Below are positions 53,135 to 61,885 of a stretch of DNA of 64,000 bases, piece by piece. The stretch is from assembly GCF_018494065.1 (NCBI RefSeq), contig NZ_JABBFR010000014.1, positions 1 to 64,000 on the forward strand, written 5' to 3'. Under the pieces are notes generated by a model that saw nothing but the letters and a program-made list of their open reading frames with translations, was not told the origin of the DNA and searched no databases. The position numbers and the translations under genes are program-made. Positions within the stretch are counted from its first letter, which is position 1, and the number at the start of each line of letters is the position of its first letter. The stretch comes from Rosenbergiella gaditana (GTDB lineage: Bacteria > Pseudomonadota > Gammaproteobacteria > Enterobacterales > Enterobacteriaceae).

Positions 53135-53815
53135 CTAAGCGGTTTTGCGTGTTGTAAACCAACCGATAATGAAGATAAGCAGCGCGCAAATCCCGCCTGC
53201 ACAATGCTCATAAAACGCTAGGTCTTTACCTGCCACGTAAGGATGCAGCAACGGATCGGTTAGTAACATGCTACCGGCAATCCAACCAATTAATGCCCCA
53301 CCCACCAAAACAATAACTGGCCAGCGATCCAATAAGTGCAGTACCAAACGACTGCCAGCGACAATAATCGGGATACTTAACAATACGCCTACCGCTACGA
53401 TCACTAAGTGACCGCGGCCTGCTGCAGCCACCGCTAACACATTATCCAATGACATGATGACATCGGCGATGGTGATGGTAAGTGCCGTTTTCCAGAGGCT
53501 TGAAGAGGTTTTACCCTGCTCGTCCCCATCCTCTTCACCTGACACTAGCTTATAGCCGATCCATAACAGCAACAGACCCCCTATTAGCTTCAGTCCTGGT
53601 AGGGTTAACAGGTAAACGGCGACCACTAAAAGAACAATCCGTGCCACGATAGCGCCTAGCGTACCAATGATAATCGCTTTACGACGTAAGTTTTCCGGTA
53701 ATCCACGACAAGCCATTGCGATAACAACAGCGTTATCACCGCCCAATAATAAATCAATTAACAGGATCTGCGCTAAGATAGCGACCCAATCCCAATGCTG
53801 GAAAATTTCACCCAT
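53135..53815 (-). CDS. TerC-family membrane protein (YjbE type)
   Basis: The 226-residue protein has about seven transmembrane helices and both TerC metal-site motifs: QILLIDLLLGGDNAVVIAMACRGLPENLRRKA (GGDNA) and IADVIMSLDNVLAVAAAGRG (SLDN). YjbE/TerC/MntX members are linked to manganese efflux and metalation of secreted proteins. It may export Mn2+ or support exoenzyme loading. No yybP-ykoY-like aptamer was seen in its 5' region. It stands alone. Confidence 0.88.
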   Translation of the reverse strand: MGEIFQHWDWVAILAQILLIDLLLGGDNAVVIAMACRGLPENLRRKAIIIGTLGAIVARIVLLVVAVYLLTLPGLKLIGGLLLLWIGYKLVSGEEDGDEQGKTSSSLWKTALTITIADVIMSLDNVLAVAAAGRGHLVIVAVGVLLSIPIIVAGSRLVLHLLDRWPVIVLVGGALIGWIAGSMLLTDPLLHPYVAGKDLAFYEHCAGGICALLIFIIGWFTTRKTA

Positions 53816-54019
53816 AATATCCTCGAAGCAGTACCAAACCTGTCTATAATTAAGTTAGGCTACTGTTTATCAAAATTTGTTACAAAGTAAAGCCTTAGTT
53901 ATCCCTCACCCGTAATTCACCACTTATTTCGGCCTAAAACTTTGCATTTTGACTAATTGTGCTATGGTTACCAGTAACATTCTAACGTAACAATTGTCGA
54001 TTGCGACTAAGGATGCCCT

Positions 54020-55426
54020 TTGCAAACACCTACACTGGTTACACCCTCTGTTCATTCAACGTGGCTGCATTTAGGCGCGGGAGCTTTCCATCGAGCTCAC
54101 CAAAGTTGGTACCTCAATCAGCTGCATAAACTCGGTGATACGCGTTGGTCATTAGCCCTCGGTAATATCCGTAACAGTTCAAGCCAAGCGACTCTCGATC
54201 AACTCGGCCACCAACAAGGTGTCTATACGCTGGAAGTGATTAGCCCTGATGGCGACATCGATTACCAAACTATTACCTCAATTAAAACGGTGATCCCTTG
54301 GGACACTAAATTAGCGCAGCTTATTCACGTCGGCGCAGACCCGGAAACAAAGCTAATCTCTTTTACCGTCACGGAAGGCGGCTATTTCCTGAAAGATGAT
54401 GGACACCTTGACCTCGAACATCCCGTCATCGTTCAGGAGCTGACCGATCCCAGCAATATTGCCACGGTCTATGGCGTTCTCGTTGCGATCTTGCGTGAAC
54501 GCTTAGCCACGCAAGCCGGGCCAGTCACCTTACTCAATTGCGATAATCTGCGTCATAACGGAGACTGTTTACGTACCGGGCTGAATGAGTACATTGCTGC
54601 AGTGGGCGATAAAGCGTTAGCCGCATGGTGTGACACCGCGATCAGCACGCCAAATAGCATGGTCGACCGTATCACCCCTAAAAGTGATGATGCACTACAA
54701 CAGCGTTTGGTGGATCAAGGAATCAATAATGATCAGGTGCCGGTCGCCTGCGAAGCCTTCTCGCAATGGGTCATTGAAGATGACTTCATCGCGGGTCGCC
54801 CTGAGCTAGAGCGTGTTGGCGTTGAATTTGTGGAGGATGTAATTCCTTTCGAAGAGGCCAAGATTCGAGTATTGAATGCCAGTCATAGCGGCATAGCTTG
54901 GGCCGGTGCGTTACTCGGCGCACACGCTATTGATGAGAGCCTCACTCCTCAGGTACGTGAATGGATCCGCGATTATATCGCGCAAGACGTCAGCGCGGCG
55001 CTGCCTAAAGGGCCGATCAACCTTGATGACTATTGCACGACCACCCTGCACCGTTTTAGTAATGCCAAGGTACGAGATACCAACCAGCGCGTCTCGTCCG
55101 ACAGTATTGCAAAATTACAGCAATTTATTTTGCCGACGCTGAAAACTCGCTACCAACAAGGTGACGTTCCTAAAGCCACTCTTGTGTTAGTCGCGCTATG
55201 GTATCTGTTTATGCAACGCCGCGCGGCCGGAATGCTTCCTTTCGAATATCAAGATCGGGCGATAGGCAGTGTCCCCTTCGATCACATTTTTGCTGAACAG
55301 GATAGTCTCAAAGCGTTTGCGCAATCCTCTAGCTTGATGGGAAGCTTAGCTGAACATCCGACGTTTACTGAGGATTTACGTGATGTGGTCAAGCAGGTCG
55401 AAAAAACGTTAGAGGAATCACTCTAA
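54020..55426 (+). CDS. dalD: Polyol dehydrogenase, D-arabinitol/mannitol 2-dehydrogenase family
   Basis: The 468-residue protein belongs to the long-chain mannitol dehydrogenase family: N-terminal WLHLGAGAFHRAHQ (GxGxFHRAH NAD-binding), VTEGGYFLKDDG, GPVTLLNCDNLRHNGDCLR, STPNSMVDRITPKS (PNSMVDRIxP) and the catalytic Lys-containing KIRVLNASHSGIAWAGALLG. The closest known match by layout is D-arabinitol 4-dehydrogenase DalD, which makes D-xylulose; mannitol 2-dehydrogenase is the main alternative. Start: TTG 54020, seven bases after AAGGA. The SemiSWEET-like gene starts 4 bp later, so they share an operon. Confidence 0.87.
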   Translation: MQTPTLVTPSVHSTWLHLGAGAFHRAHQSWYLNQLHKLGDTRWSLALGNIRNSSSQATLDQLGHQQGVYTLEVISPDGDIDYQTITSIKTVIPWDTKLAQLIHVGADPETKLISFTVTEGGYFLKDDGHLDLEHPVIVQELTDPSNIATVYGVLVAILRERLATQAGPVTLLNCDNLRHNGDCLRTGLNEYIAAVGDKALAAWCDTAISTPNSMVDRITPKSDDALQQRLVDQGINNDQVPVACEAFSQWVIEDDFIAGRPELERVGVEFVEDVIPFEEAKIRVLNASHSGIAWAGALLGAHAIDESLTPQVREWIRDYIAQDVSAALPKGPINLDDYCTTTLHRFSNAKVRDTNQRVSSDSIAKLQQFILPTLKTRYQQGDVPKATLVLVALWYLFMQRRAAGMLPFEYQDRAIGSVPFDHIFAEQDSLKAFAQSSSLMGSLAEHPTFTEDLRDVVKQVEKTLEESL

Positions 55427-55430
55427 TATC

Positions 55431-55904
55431 ATGAAAAATATAATTATTGTAGCAATTACTATCGCTTTAGCCCTACTGTCGATTGCCGTGCTTACTCCTT
55501 GGCCTGTTTGGCTGGGGACGTTGGCGGCGTGGGTAACGACTGGCTCCTTTTGCCTTCAAGTTCTACACATTGTTAAGAATAAAGAAACTAAAGCCCTCTC
55601 TTTGGGTATGTGGTCGGCACTGTTCTTCGGTGTCGCCTGTTGGACTGGCTATGGTTTCCGCGTTCATGATATTCCCGTCATGATGGCTAACGGTGTTACC
55701 GCCCTGCTAGCCATAACCGTCATTGGCTTAAAATTATGGTTAGAACGTCCACGATTAATAAAACGTGGACGACGTATTCGTCGGATGCATCGTGTTGTAT
55801 TAAAACCACGAATACATAGTCTGCGTCCTTTACAACGAACGCTTAACGCACGTGCGGCTAAGAAAAGTAAGAAAAATCAGTCTGCTGCTGAACTTACTGA
55901 GTAA
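55431..55904 (+). CDS. SemiSWEET/PQ-loop-type small transporter
   Basis: The 157-residue protein has an extra N-terminal helix (about 3-24) and then the three-helix SemiSWEET unit: GTLAAWVTTGSFCLQVLHIVKNKETKALSLGMWSALFFGVACWTGYGF, with the PQ-loop position occupied by CLQVLHI rather than Pro-Gln, and a third helix up to about 101. A long Arg/Lys-rich tail (RPRLIKRGRRIRRMHRVV and onward) follows. Bacterial SemiSWEETs dimerise and move small sugars. The tight spacing behind a polyol dehydrogenase suggests a polyol or pentose. The substrate is inferred only from context. Confidence 0.8.
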   Translation: MKNIIIVAITIALALLSIAVLTPWPVWLGTLAAWVTTGSFCLQVLHIVKNKETKALSLGMWSALFFGVACWTGYGFRVHDIPVMMANGVTALLAITVIGLKLWLERPRLIKRGRRIRRMHRVVLKPRIHSLRPLQRTLNARAAKKSKKNQSAAELTE

Positions 55905-55970
55905 TTAGGTGCCTTCCTTATTAGAATATCGCTCATTGTAAAGCTCCTACTTTGATAGGGAAGGTAAATT

Positions 55971-56723
55971 ATGCTTATAGATAAAAAGTCTGGCCGTACC
56001 GGTAATGAAGATCGCCAGCTTGCTATCGCGTTAGCTGGGTGTGCAGGTATGCTTAACGTGCTGGCATTAGGGGCATTTGGTCTTTTCCCCTCCAATATGA
56101 CAGGTAATGCGACGCAACTTTCTCAAGAATTGCTGCAGTGGGACAAACTCGAAATGATCCCGCTCATTTTACTGCTCACTTGCTTTCTTTCCGGCGCATT
56201 TACTTCTCGTGTTGCCGTCTCCTTGGCTAAAAAAGCGAATCTGCGGACGATTTACGCTCATATCCTTTTGGTTGAAGGGTTACTCCTGATTGCACCGGTT
56301 GTGATTGGCTTTTGGTACCCACAGAATCTACAACATGGCTACTACATTTTTGGCCTAAGCTTCCTGCTCGGTGTGCATAACGCCACCTCTACACAGCTCT
56401 CTCAAGGTAAAGTCCGAACCACGCATGTTACGGGAACCTTAACCGATGCCGGGATTGTACTGGCTAATTTATTGCTGCACCCGATCATGCGCCATCCCCC
56501 CGCACAAATGAAGCAGTTCCGCTATCTGCTCAGTGTGTATGTCACGTCATTTATTTCGTTCTTTACCGGTGGACTGATCGGTATTCTCGGCTATGAATGG
56601 TTAGGGATGAACGCCTTTATTTTAGCCGGTGCTATCCTACTTGCCGTCTCCTTACTCAGCTTGATTCGTGTAGTGTGTCGTAAACGGACCAAAGCTTTTC
56701 AAGGCTGCTCAATACAACGATAA
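55971..56723 (+). CDS. YoaK-family (DUF1275) membrane protein
   Basis: The 250-residue protein has about six hydrophobic segments and the DUF1275 pattern: GMLNVLALGAFGLFPSNMTGNATQLSQ (family NxTGN), FLSGAFTSRVAVSLAK, LLGVHNATSTQLSQGKVRTTHVTGTLTDAG (N-A-T-x-Q and THVTGxxTD). The function is unknown. It lies 66 bp after the SemiSWEET-like gene in the same direction, perhaps cotranscribed. Intact. Confidence 0.87.
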   Translation: MLIDKKSGRTGNEDRQLAIALAGCAGMLNVLALGAFGLFPSNMTGNATQLSQELLQWDKLEMIPLILLLTCFLSGAFTSRVAVSLAKKANLRTIYAHILLVEGLLLIAPVVIGFWYPQNLQHGYYIFGLSFLLGVHNATSTQLSQGKVRTTHVTGTLTDAGIVLANLLLHPIMRHPPAQMKQFRYLLSVYVTSFISFFTGGLIGILGYEWLGMNAFILAGAILLAVSLLSLIRVVCRKRTKAFQGCSIQR

Positions 56724-56761
56724 CCAGAAATACCCCTTTCTCTCCTGCTCGCTATATATTA

Positions 56762-56775
56762 ATATGTATTCATAT
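56762..56775 (+). promoter_or_regulatory. SmtB/ArsR-type operator candidate upstream of zitB
   Basis: ATATG-TATT-CATAT is an inverted repeat about 30 bp before the zitB start, in the expected promoter position. It resembles the AT-rich dyads bound by zinc-sensing SmtB-type repressors. The sensor gene is convergent to zitB at its 3' end. Confidence 0.4.
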
Positions 56776-56804
56776 GTTCATTTATTATTTATAGCGAGGC
56801 AGCA

Positions 56805-57800
56805 ATGTCATCTCACTCTCACCACGATGATCATGACCACCATGACCACCATGACCATTCTCATGTTCCAAAAGTGAATCAAGCCAATCAAAAGAAAGTA
56901 CTGCTCTCTTTTGTATTGATTTTTACCTTTATGATTGTCGAACTGGTGGGCGGTCTGTATGCCGGATCACTCGCCTTGATCGCCGATGCCGGGCATATGT
57001 TGACCGATGCATTCGCTTTAGCGCTGGCGTGGGCCGCCTTTTATTTTGGTCAGCGCCAACCCAATAACCGCCTGACCTTTGGTTATATTCGATTTGAAGT
57101 ACTGGCGAGTTTATTTAACGCCATGACACTGTTTTTAATTGCGTTTTTTATCATTTACGAAGCATGGCAACGCCTTACTACGCCGGCCAACGTTATGCCT
57201 TGGCCAATGTTTATTGTCGCCTGTGCCGGACTGTTCATCAATCTTCTTGTTTTATGGATTATGACACGTGGCGAAACCGAAAACGTCAATATTAAAGGCG
57301 TTATCCTGCATGTCATGGGGGACTTACTCGGCTCCTTCGCGGCGATTATTGCTGCAGTAGTGATTGGACTCACCGGATGGGCCCCTATTGACCCGATACT
57401 CTCGGTGGTGGTAGCACTATTAATCCTGCGAGGGGCTTGGAAGTTGATACGAAAAACGTCGCATATTCTGCTGGAAGGAGCCCCAGATGAGGCCGCCCCG
57501 ACGCTGATCCGTACTCATCTTCTGGAACATGTTTCAGGTCTGAGCGATGTTTCACATATTCATGTCTGGCAAATCAGCACTGGCTTTACACTGGCGACCC
57601 TACATATTCGAGCGGTGGAAGATGCACAGGCGAAACAGGTGGTTCGTGCGGTGGAAGTTGCCTTGCAGGAAAAATTCTCTATCGGCCACAGCACTATTGC
57701 GATCGATTGGGCCGATGAGCCTTCTACGCCAAATTGTTTATTAAGTGATGTGGTCGCCCACGGTGACTCTAGCGGCACCGCTCATCCCCACTCCCATTAG
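56805..57800 (+). CDS. zitB: Zinc efflux CDF transporter
   Basis: The 331-residue cation diffusion facilitator has a His/Asp-rich N-terminus (SHHDDHDHHDHHDHSH), six helices and the HxxxD zinc sites: SLALIADAGHMLTDAFALALAW (HMLTD) and HVMGDLLGSFAAI in helix 5. A cytosolic C-terminal domain with HIHVWQISTGFTLATLHIR and a closing HGDSSGTAHPHSH follows. It exports Zn2+ by proton antiport. The His run comes from three 9-bp tandem repeats (56832-56858). It ends 4 bp inside the convergent SmtB-type gene. Confidence 0.94.
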   Translation: MSSHSHHDDHDHHDHHDHSHVPKVNQANQKKVLLSFVLIFTFMIVELVGGLYAGSLALIADAGHMLTDAFALALAWAAFYFGQRQPNNRLTFGYIRFEVLASLFNAMTLFLIAFFIIYEAWQRLTTPANVMPWPMFIVACAGLFINLLVLWIMTRGETENVNIKGVILHVMGDLLGSFAAIIAAVVIGLTGWAPIDPILSVVVALLILRGAWKLIRKTSHILLEGAPDEAAPTLIRTHLLEHVSGLSDVSHIHVWQISTGFTLATLHIRAVEDAQAKQVVRAVEVALQEKFSIGHSTIAIDWADEPSTPNCLLSDVVAHGDSSGTAHPHSH

Positions 57801-58180
57801 TCTTGCACGGGCTCTTCCGTCAAGTGAATAGCCATATCCCGCAAAACATGGCTGACATGGTTGTCGGCCACACGGTAATAGACATGGCGAGCATTGCGCT
57901 CGCCAATCACTAACCGAGCAGCTTTTAATAGCCGTAAATGGTGACTCACCAAGGATTGTGAAAGCTGTAAAGCTTCTGCAATATCATTCACCGCCGCCGG
58001 GTGGGTCAGGCACTGAAGCAAAATACGCAGACGTGAGGGATCACCCAATAATTTAAACGTGTCAGCAAGCAGAGCAATATCTTGGCTACTCAATACAGGT
58101 AATGGGGGATGCTCTACGGTTTGCTGCTCAATACATGGATCAGTACGCATAGTCTGTTCCCTAACAAGTGCTCTCTTCAT
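57797..58180 (-). CDS. SmtB/ArsR-family zinc sensor
   Basis: The 127-residue protein has the ArsR winged helix (LADTFKLLGDPSRLRILLQCL, then IAEALQLSQSLVSHHLRLLKAARLV) and an alpha5-site metal motif: Asp106, His108, His119 and Glu122, with the same spacing as D104-H106-H117-E120 of SmtB. The alpha3N ELCVGD site is replaced by PAAVND, without Cys. This pattern predicts a zinc-responsive repressor using only the alpha5 site. It is convergent with zitB, 4-bp overlap. An ATG at 58150 is an alternative start. Confidence 0.9.
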   Translation of the reverse strand: MKRALVREQTMRTDPCIEQQTVEHPPLPVLSSQDIALLADTFKLLGDPSRLRILLQCLTHPAAVNDIAEALQLSQSLVSHHLRLLKAARLVIGERNARHVYYRVADNHVSHVLRDMAIHLTEEPVQD

Positions 58181-58228
58181 ACCTAATATTACAGCTTAGA
58201 TAGCAAAGTGCGTCCAGCTTTTCCTCAC

Positions 58229-58259
58229 TTGACCTTTCCCTTGCAGGAAGCTGTAGGCT
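58229..58259 (+). promoter_or_regulatory. CueR-type promoter of the copper ATPase
   Basis: A -35 TTGACC (58229-58234) and a -10 TAGGCT (58254-58259) are 19 bp apart, the overlong spacing used by MerR-family activators. The spacer holds an imperfect dyad CCTTTCC...GGAAGC like CueR sites of copA promoters. Copper-induced, CueR-activated transcription is inferred; cueR itself is not in the window. Confidence 0.75.
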
Positions 58260-58287
58260 AGGCTTACTTGAACAGGAGGAGTTCATC

Positions 58288-60561
58288 ATGTCTAGTCAAT
58301 CATCCGCATCTCGCCATTCCCGCTCAACCCTACAACTGACGGTTGAGGGAATGTCTTGTGCAAGCTGTGTCGGACGTGTTGAGCGCGTATTAGCGGCTCA
58401 ACCCGGCGTTGAACAAGCAACTGTTAACTTAGCGACTGAGCGCGCAACCATCGTAGGAGAGGTTGAAGGCGAAAGCGTGGCTCAAGCGGTCACCGCAGCG
58501 GGATATCCAGCGAAAATATTCGTCGATGCGGCCCAGACCCGTGCCTTACAACAACAAAAAAAGCAGCAACATATCCAAGCACTTAAGCATAACGTCTTGA
58601 TTGCCGTTGTACTGACACTGCCCATCTTTTTAGTCGAGATGGCGATGCACCTTAGCCACGATATAGATCGCTGGATGGATCACGTCCTCCCCACACCAGG
58701 ACGTTGGCATGTAGAAGCCCTCCTTTCAACACTGGTGCTGCTTGGACCTGGTCGACAATTCTATCGCCTCGGTTTGCCCGCCCTATGGCATCGCGCACCT
58801 GATATGAACACGTTGGTGGCGATAGGAACCCTTGCCGCATGGGGCTATTCACTGTTTGCCACCTTCACCCCTCAGTGGCTGCCAGCCCAAAGTGTCCATG
58901 TCTATTATGAAGCGGCGGCGATGATTGTCTGTTTGGTGTTAATTGGACGACTACTCGAAGCACGCGCAAAAGGAAAAACCTCACAAGCCCTGCAACGACT
59001 ACTACAACTCCAGCCCAATGTGGCCCACCGTTGGCATAACGAGCAAAGTGAAGAGGTTGCCACCGAGAGTTTAGTCCTTGGTGATATCGTCGAGGTAAGA
59101 CCGGGCGAGAAGATCCCCATCGACGGTGAAGTTGTCTCGGGGAATAGCCATGTTGAAGAATCGATGATTACCGGCGAACCCTTAGCGGTGCGAAAAAAAC
59201 CGGGAGACGTGCTGACAGGCGGTACCCTAAATCAACAAGGCTATTTACGCTTTCAAGTAACCGCCACCGGTGAGCAGACTGTGCTTGCGCAGATCGTTCA
59301 GGCGGTAGAACAGGCACAAGCCGCCAAACTCCCTATCCAAGGTCTGGTCGATAAAATCACCCTTAGGTTTGTTCCGGTTGTGTTTGTGGCAGCGTTAATC
59401 ACCTTGCTCGGTTGGCTCTATTTTGCGCCACAAGGGGGGATAAGTCTTGCCATCGTCAATGCTGTTGCCGTGCTGATTATTGCTTGCCCCTGTGCTATGG
59501 GGCTGGCGACGCCGACCTCAATCATGGTGGCAACTGGTCGAGCGGCAGAAAAAGGGATCTTGTTCCGCCAAGGTCAAGCCTTACAGCAGTTACGTGAGAC
59601 GACACTTATCGCTTTCGATAAGACAGGTACCTTGACCGAAGGACGGCCTGCGTTGACGGATATACAGCCTGTCAACGGTTTTACGGCGCAACAGCTTTTA
59701 ACCTATGCCGCCGCGGTAGAACGTTACTCTGAGCATCCTCTGGCGAGTGCGGTGGTGAATGCCGCGAAAGCGCAACAGCTTGACCCCTTACCCGCGACGG
59801 ATTTCACCACCAATAGTGGGATGGGTGTGAGTGCTAAGGTTAATGAGCGGCTGGTACATATCGGTGCTCAGCGTTATCTCGACAGTCTGGCTATTGATGG
59901 TACTGCTCTCAAGTCGCTGGCGACACAGTACGCCGAGCAGGGGAAAACTCCCTTCTATATTGCGATTGACCAGCAACTGGCGGGATTGGTCGCCGTTGCC
60001 GATCCGATAAAAGCGTCCAGCCAAGCAGTGGTGAGTCAGTTACAGGCTCAAGGGATCACCGTGGCGATGGTCACTGGAGATAACCGTCTGACCGCGCAGG
60101 CGGTCGCTAAACAGTTAGCCATCAGCGAAGTGGTTGCCGACGTAAAACCACAAGGAAAGGTCGAGGCGATCCAAGGATGGCAACAGCGCTTTACCCGCGT
60201 CAGTTTCGTTGGGGATGGGATAAATGATGCCCCTGCCTTGGCGGCGGCTGATGTGGGTATTGCCTTGGGGAGCGGCACTGACATTGCGATAGAGTCGGCG
60301 GATGTGGTGTTGATGTCCGATACGCTCAATAACGTGCTCAACGCGCTACATGTCTCCCAGGCAACAATGACCAATATTCATCAAAATCTCTTTTGGGCGT
60401 TTATCTACAACTTAGTGTTAATACCTGTGGCGGCGGGTGCGCTCTATCCCTATTTTGGGATTCAGCTTTCACCGATCTTGGCGGCCGGGGCGATGGCGCT
60501 CTCAAGCGTATTTGTGTTGGGCAATGCATTACGATTAAAACGGACTACTTTTATCCATTAA
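58288..60561 (+). CDS. copA: Copper-exporting P1B-type ATPase
   Basis: The 757-residue protein has one N-terminal HMA domain with GMSCASC (21-27), then the P1B core: the translocation motif ACPCAMG with Cys400-Pro-Cys402, the phosphorylation site DKTGTLTEG with Asp444, the nucleotide-binding SEHPLASAV and the hinge [24 protein letters not shown]. Membrane helices follow the usual order. It pumps Cu(I) out of the cytosol. E. coli CopA has two HMA domains and 834 residues; a single domain is common elsewhere. The start is ATG 58288 after CAGGAGGAG, behind a CueR-type promoter. Confidence 0.95.
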   Translation: MSSQSSASRHSRSTLQLTVEGMSCASCVGRVERVLAAQPGVEQATVNLATERATIVGEVEGESVAQAVTAAGYPAKIFVDAAQTRALQQQKKQQHIQALKHNVLIAVVLTLPIFLVEMAMHLSHDIDRWMDHVLPTPGRWHVEALLSTLVLLGPGRQFYRLGLPALWHRAPDMNTLVAIGTLAAWGYSLFATFTPQWLPAQSVHVYYEAAAMIVCLVLIGRLLEARAKGKTSQALQRLLQLQPNVAHRWHNEQSEEVATESLVLGDIVEVRPGEKIPIDGEVVSGNSHVEESMITGEPLAVRKKPGDVLTGGTLNQQGYLRFQVTATGEQTVLAQIVQAVEQAQAAKLPIQGLVDKITLRFVPVVFVAALITLLGWLYFAPQGGISLAIVNAVAVLIIACPCAMGLATPTSIMVATGRAAEKGILFRQGQALQQLRETTLIAFDKTGTLTEGRPALTDIQPVNGFTAQQLLTYAAAVERYSEHPLASAVVNAAKAQQLDPLPATDFTTNSGMGVSAKVNERLVHIGAQRYLDSLAIDGTALKSLATQYAEQGKTPFYIAIDQQLAGLVAVADPIKASSQAVVSQLQAQGITVAMVTGDNRLTAQAVAKQLAISEVVADVKPQGKVEAIQGWQQRFTRVSFVGDGINDAPALAAADVGIALGSGTDIAIESADVVLMSDTLNNVLNALHVSQATMTNIHQNLFWAFIYNLVLIPVAAGALYPYFGIQLSPILAAGAMALSSVFVLGNALRLKRTTFIH

Positions 60562-60563
60562 AT

Positions 60564-60597
60564 AAAAAAAGCCCTGAATCGTAAAACGGTTCAGGGC
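60564..60597 (-). terminator. Terminator between copA and the AGE-family gene
   Basis: An 11-bp near-perfect stem GCCCTGAAtCG/CGgTTCAGGGC (60571-60581 with 60586-60597) has a run of seven A on its left, read as T7 on the minus strand. It ends leftward transcripts and may also serve copA. Confidence 0.85.
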
Positions 60598-60605
60598 CTA
60601 GAGGC

Positions 60606-61859
60606 TTAACGTTGATGATGTCCATGCTTGATGGATAACCCAATCATCGGCGTCAGAGGTAGACGTGAAATCTGCGTAAGCTGCCAAGCATGATATAAGT
60701 CAGGTTTCCCCTCCCATACCACTGTTGACGGATGCTGCTGCTGATCCAGTTCATGCCACCAGCTACCATTCTGCGTATCAATGACGTAGCAGCCGATATA
60801 GTCCCAGAGTCGGCGATACCACTCTTCATACACCTGCTCTCCGGTGCGTTTCAGCAGGCTTGCCGCGGTTCCACAACTTTCCGCTAGCGTCCAGTGGATG
60901 CGGCTATGGGTCACTGGCTTACCTTCCCAGTCGTGGGTATAAACCATTCCTGGTGTGCCATCTACCTGCCAACCGTAGGTTGTGCCCGCATGAAACAGGC
61001 CCTTTGCATCGGTAAGTAGCCACTCTGGAACCGGTTCCCCTGCAGCTTGCAGAGCGGCTTCAAGATGCAGTAGCAGCCTCGCCCATTCACAAGCATGGCC
61101 AGGCGTAACACCATAAGGATGGAAACTGTCAGTCGGTTTATCCTTATTATAGTCATGCCACTCTTGCCAATCTTCGTGAAAATGTTCGGCCAAGAAGTAG
61201 TTATTGGCTGGGACATGTTGGTGAATCACCTTATCAACAATCGCTAAGGCGCGTTCACGCCAAATAGGATCCTCGGTAAAGTCCGCCAATTGCAGAAACA
61301 GTTCTGTACAGTGCATGTTACTGTTCCCCCCGCGATAGGCTTCACGATCTTGCCAATCACGGGTATAACTTTCACATAACGCGTTTTCATCAGCCAACCA
61401 GAAATGCGTTTCGAGAGTCTCCACCGCTTGTTGATAAAGCTCTTCGGCGCGGGGGATTCCAGCTAGGCTAGCACTGCAACCCGCTAAGGTCACAAAGACA
61501 TGCAGATAAGAAGCTTTACGCTCGTCGGCGACTTTTTCGGGTAATGTGCTCAACCAACCACCATGCTGAGTATCTTTCAACACATCGAGCAGCGAATCAA
61601 CGCCCCACTGAGCTAACTCCGCCGCACCCGGCTCACCTTGTAGCGAGGCCAAAGCGAAACAATGTGTCATCCGCGCCGTTTGCATAGTATCCGGCTGGCT
61701 GCCTTTCGCCTGATAACCTTTATCATCGAGGGCGGTAAAACCGCCACGTTCACATCTGGCGCGTTTATAAAACGCTAATAATTGCCGGCCTTGATCTTCC
61801 AGCCAGTGATGATGATATTCCTGGCTTAGCCAACTATGACTAAATTGCCTAAATAACAT
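60606..61859 (-). CDS. N-acylglucosamine 2-epimerase-family sugar isomerase (YihS-like)
   Basis: The 417-residue protein has the AGE/YihS (alpha/alpha)6 barrel pattern: GGFTALDDKGY, TARMTHCFALASL, KASYLHVFVTLAGCSASLAG, YRGGNSNMHCTELFLQLADFTEDP, GVTPGHACEWARLLLHLE and THSRIHWTLAESCGTAASLLKR. The conserved His in MTHCF, GHACEW and the late HWTLAE fit the catalytic residues. Family members interconvert aldoses and ketoses (mannose/fructose, sulfoquinovose) or epimerise N-acyl sugars. No yih operon is nearby, so a mannose- or glucose-type isomerase is more likely. Start: ATG 61859. Confidence 0.88.
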   Translation of the reverse strand: MLFRQFSHSWLSQEYHHHWLEDQGRQLLAFYKRARCERGGFTALDDKGYQAKGSQPDTMQTARMTHCFALASLQGEPGAAELAQWGVDSLLDVLKDTQHGGWLSTLPEKVADERKASYLHVFVTLAGCSASLAGIPRAEELYQQAVETLETHFWLADENALCESYTRDWQDREAYRGGNSNMHCTELFLQLADFTEDPIWRERALAIVDKVIHQHVPANNYFLAEHFHEDWQEWHDYNKDKPTDSFHPYGVTPGHACEWARLLLHLEAALQAAGEPVPEWLLTDAKGLFHAGTTYGWQVDGTPGMVYTHDWEGKPVTHSRIHWTLAESCGTAASLLKRTGEQVYEEWYRRLWDYIGCYVIDTQNGSWWHELDQQQHPSTVVWEGKPDLYHAWQLTQISRLPLTPMIGLSIKHGHHQR

Positions 61860-61885
61860 AACAACACCTCTAGAGAATGTAAAAG

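Noticed and set aside
53816..54000. Possible yybP-ykoY manganese riboswitch before the TerC gene
   Set aside because: The conserved aptamer core segments are not visible on the minus strand.
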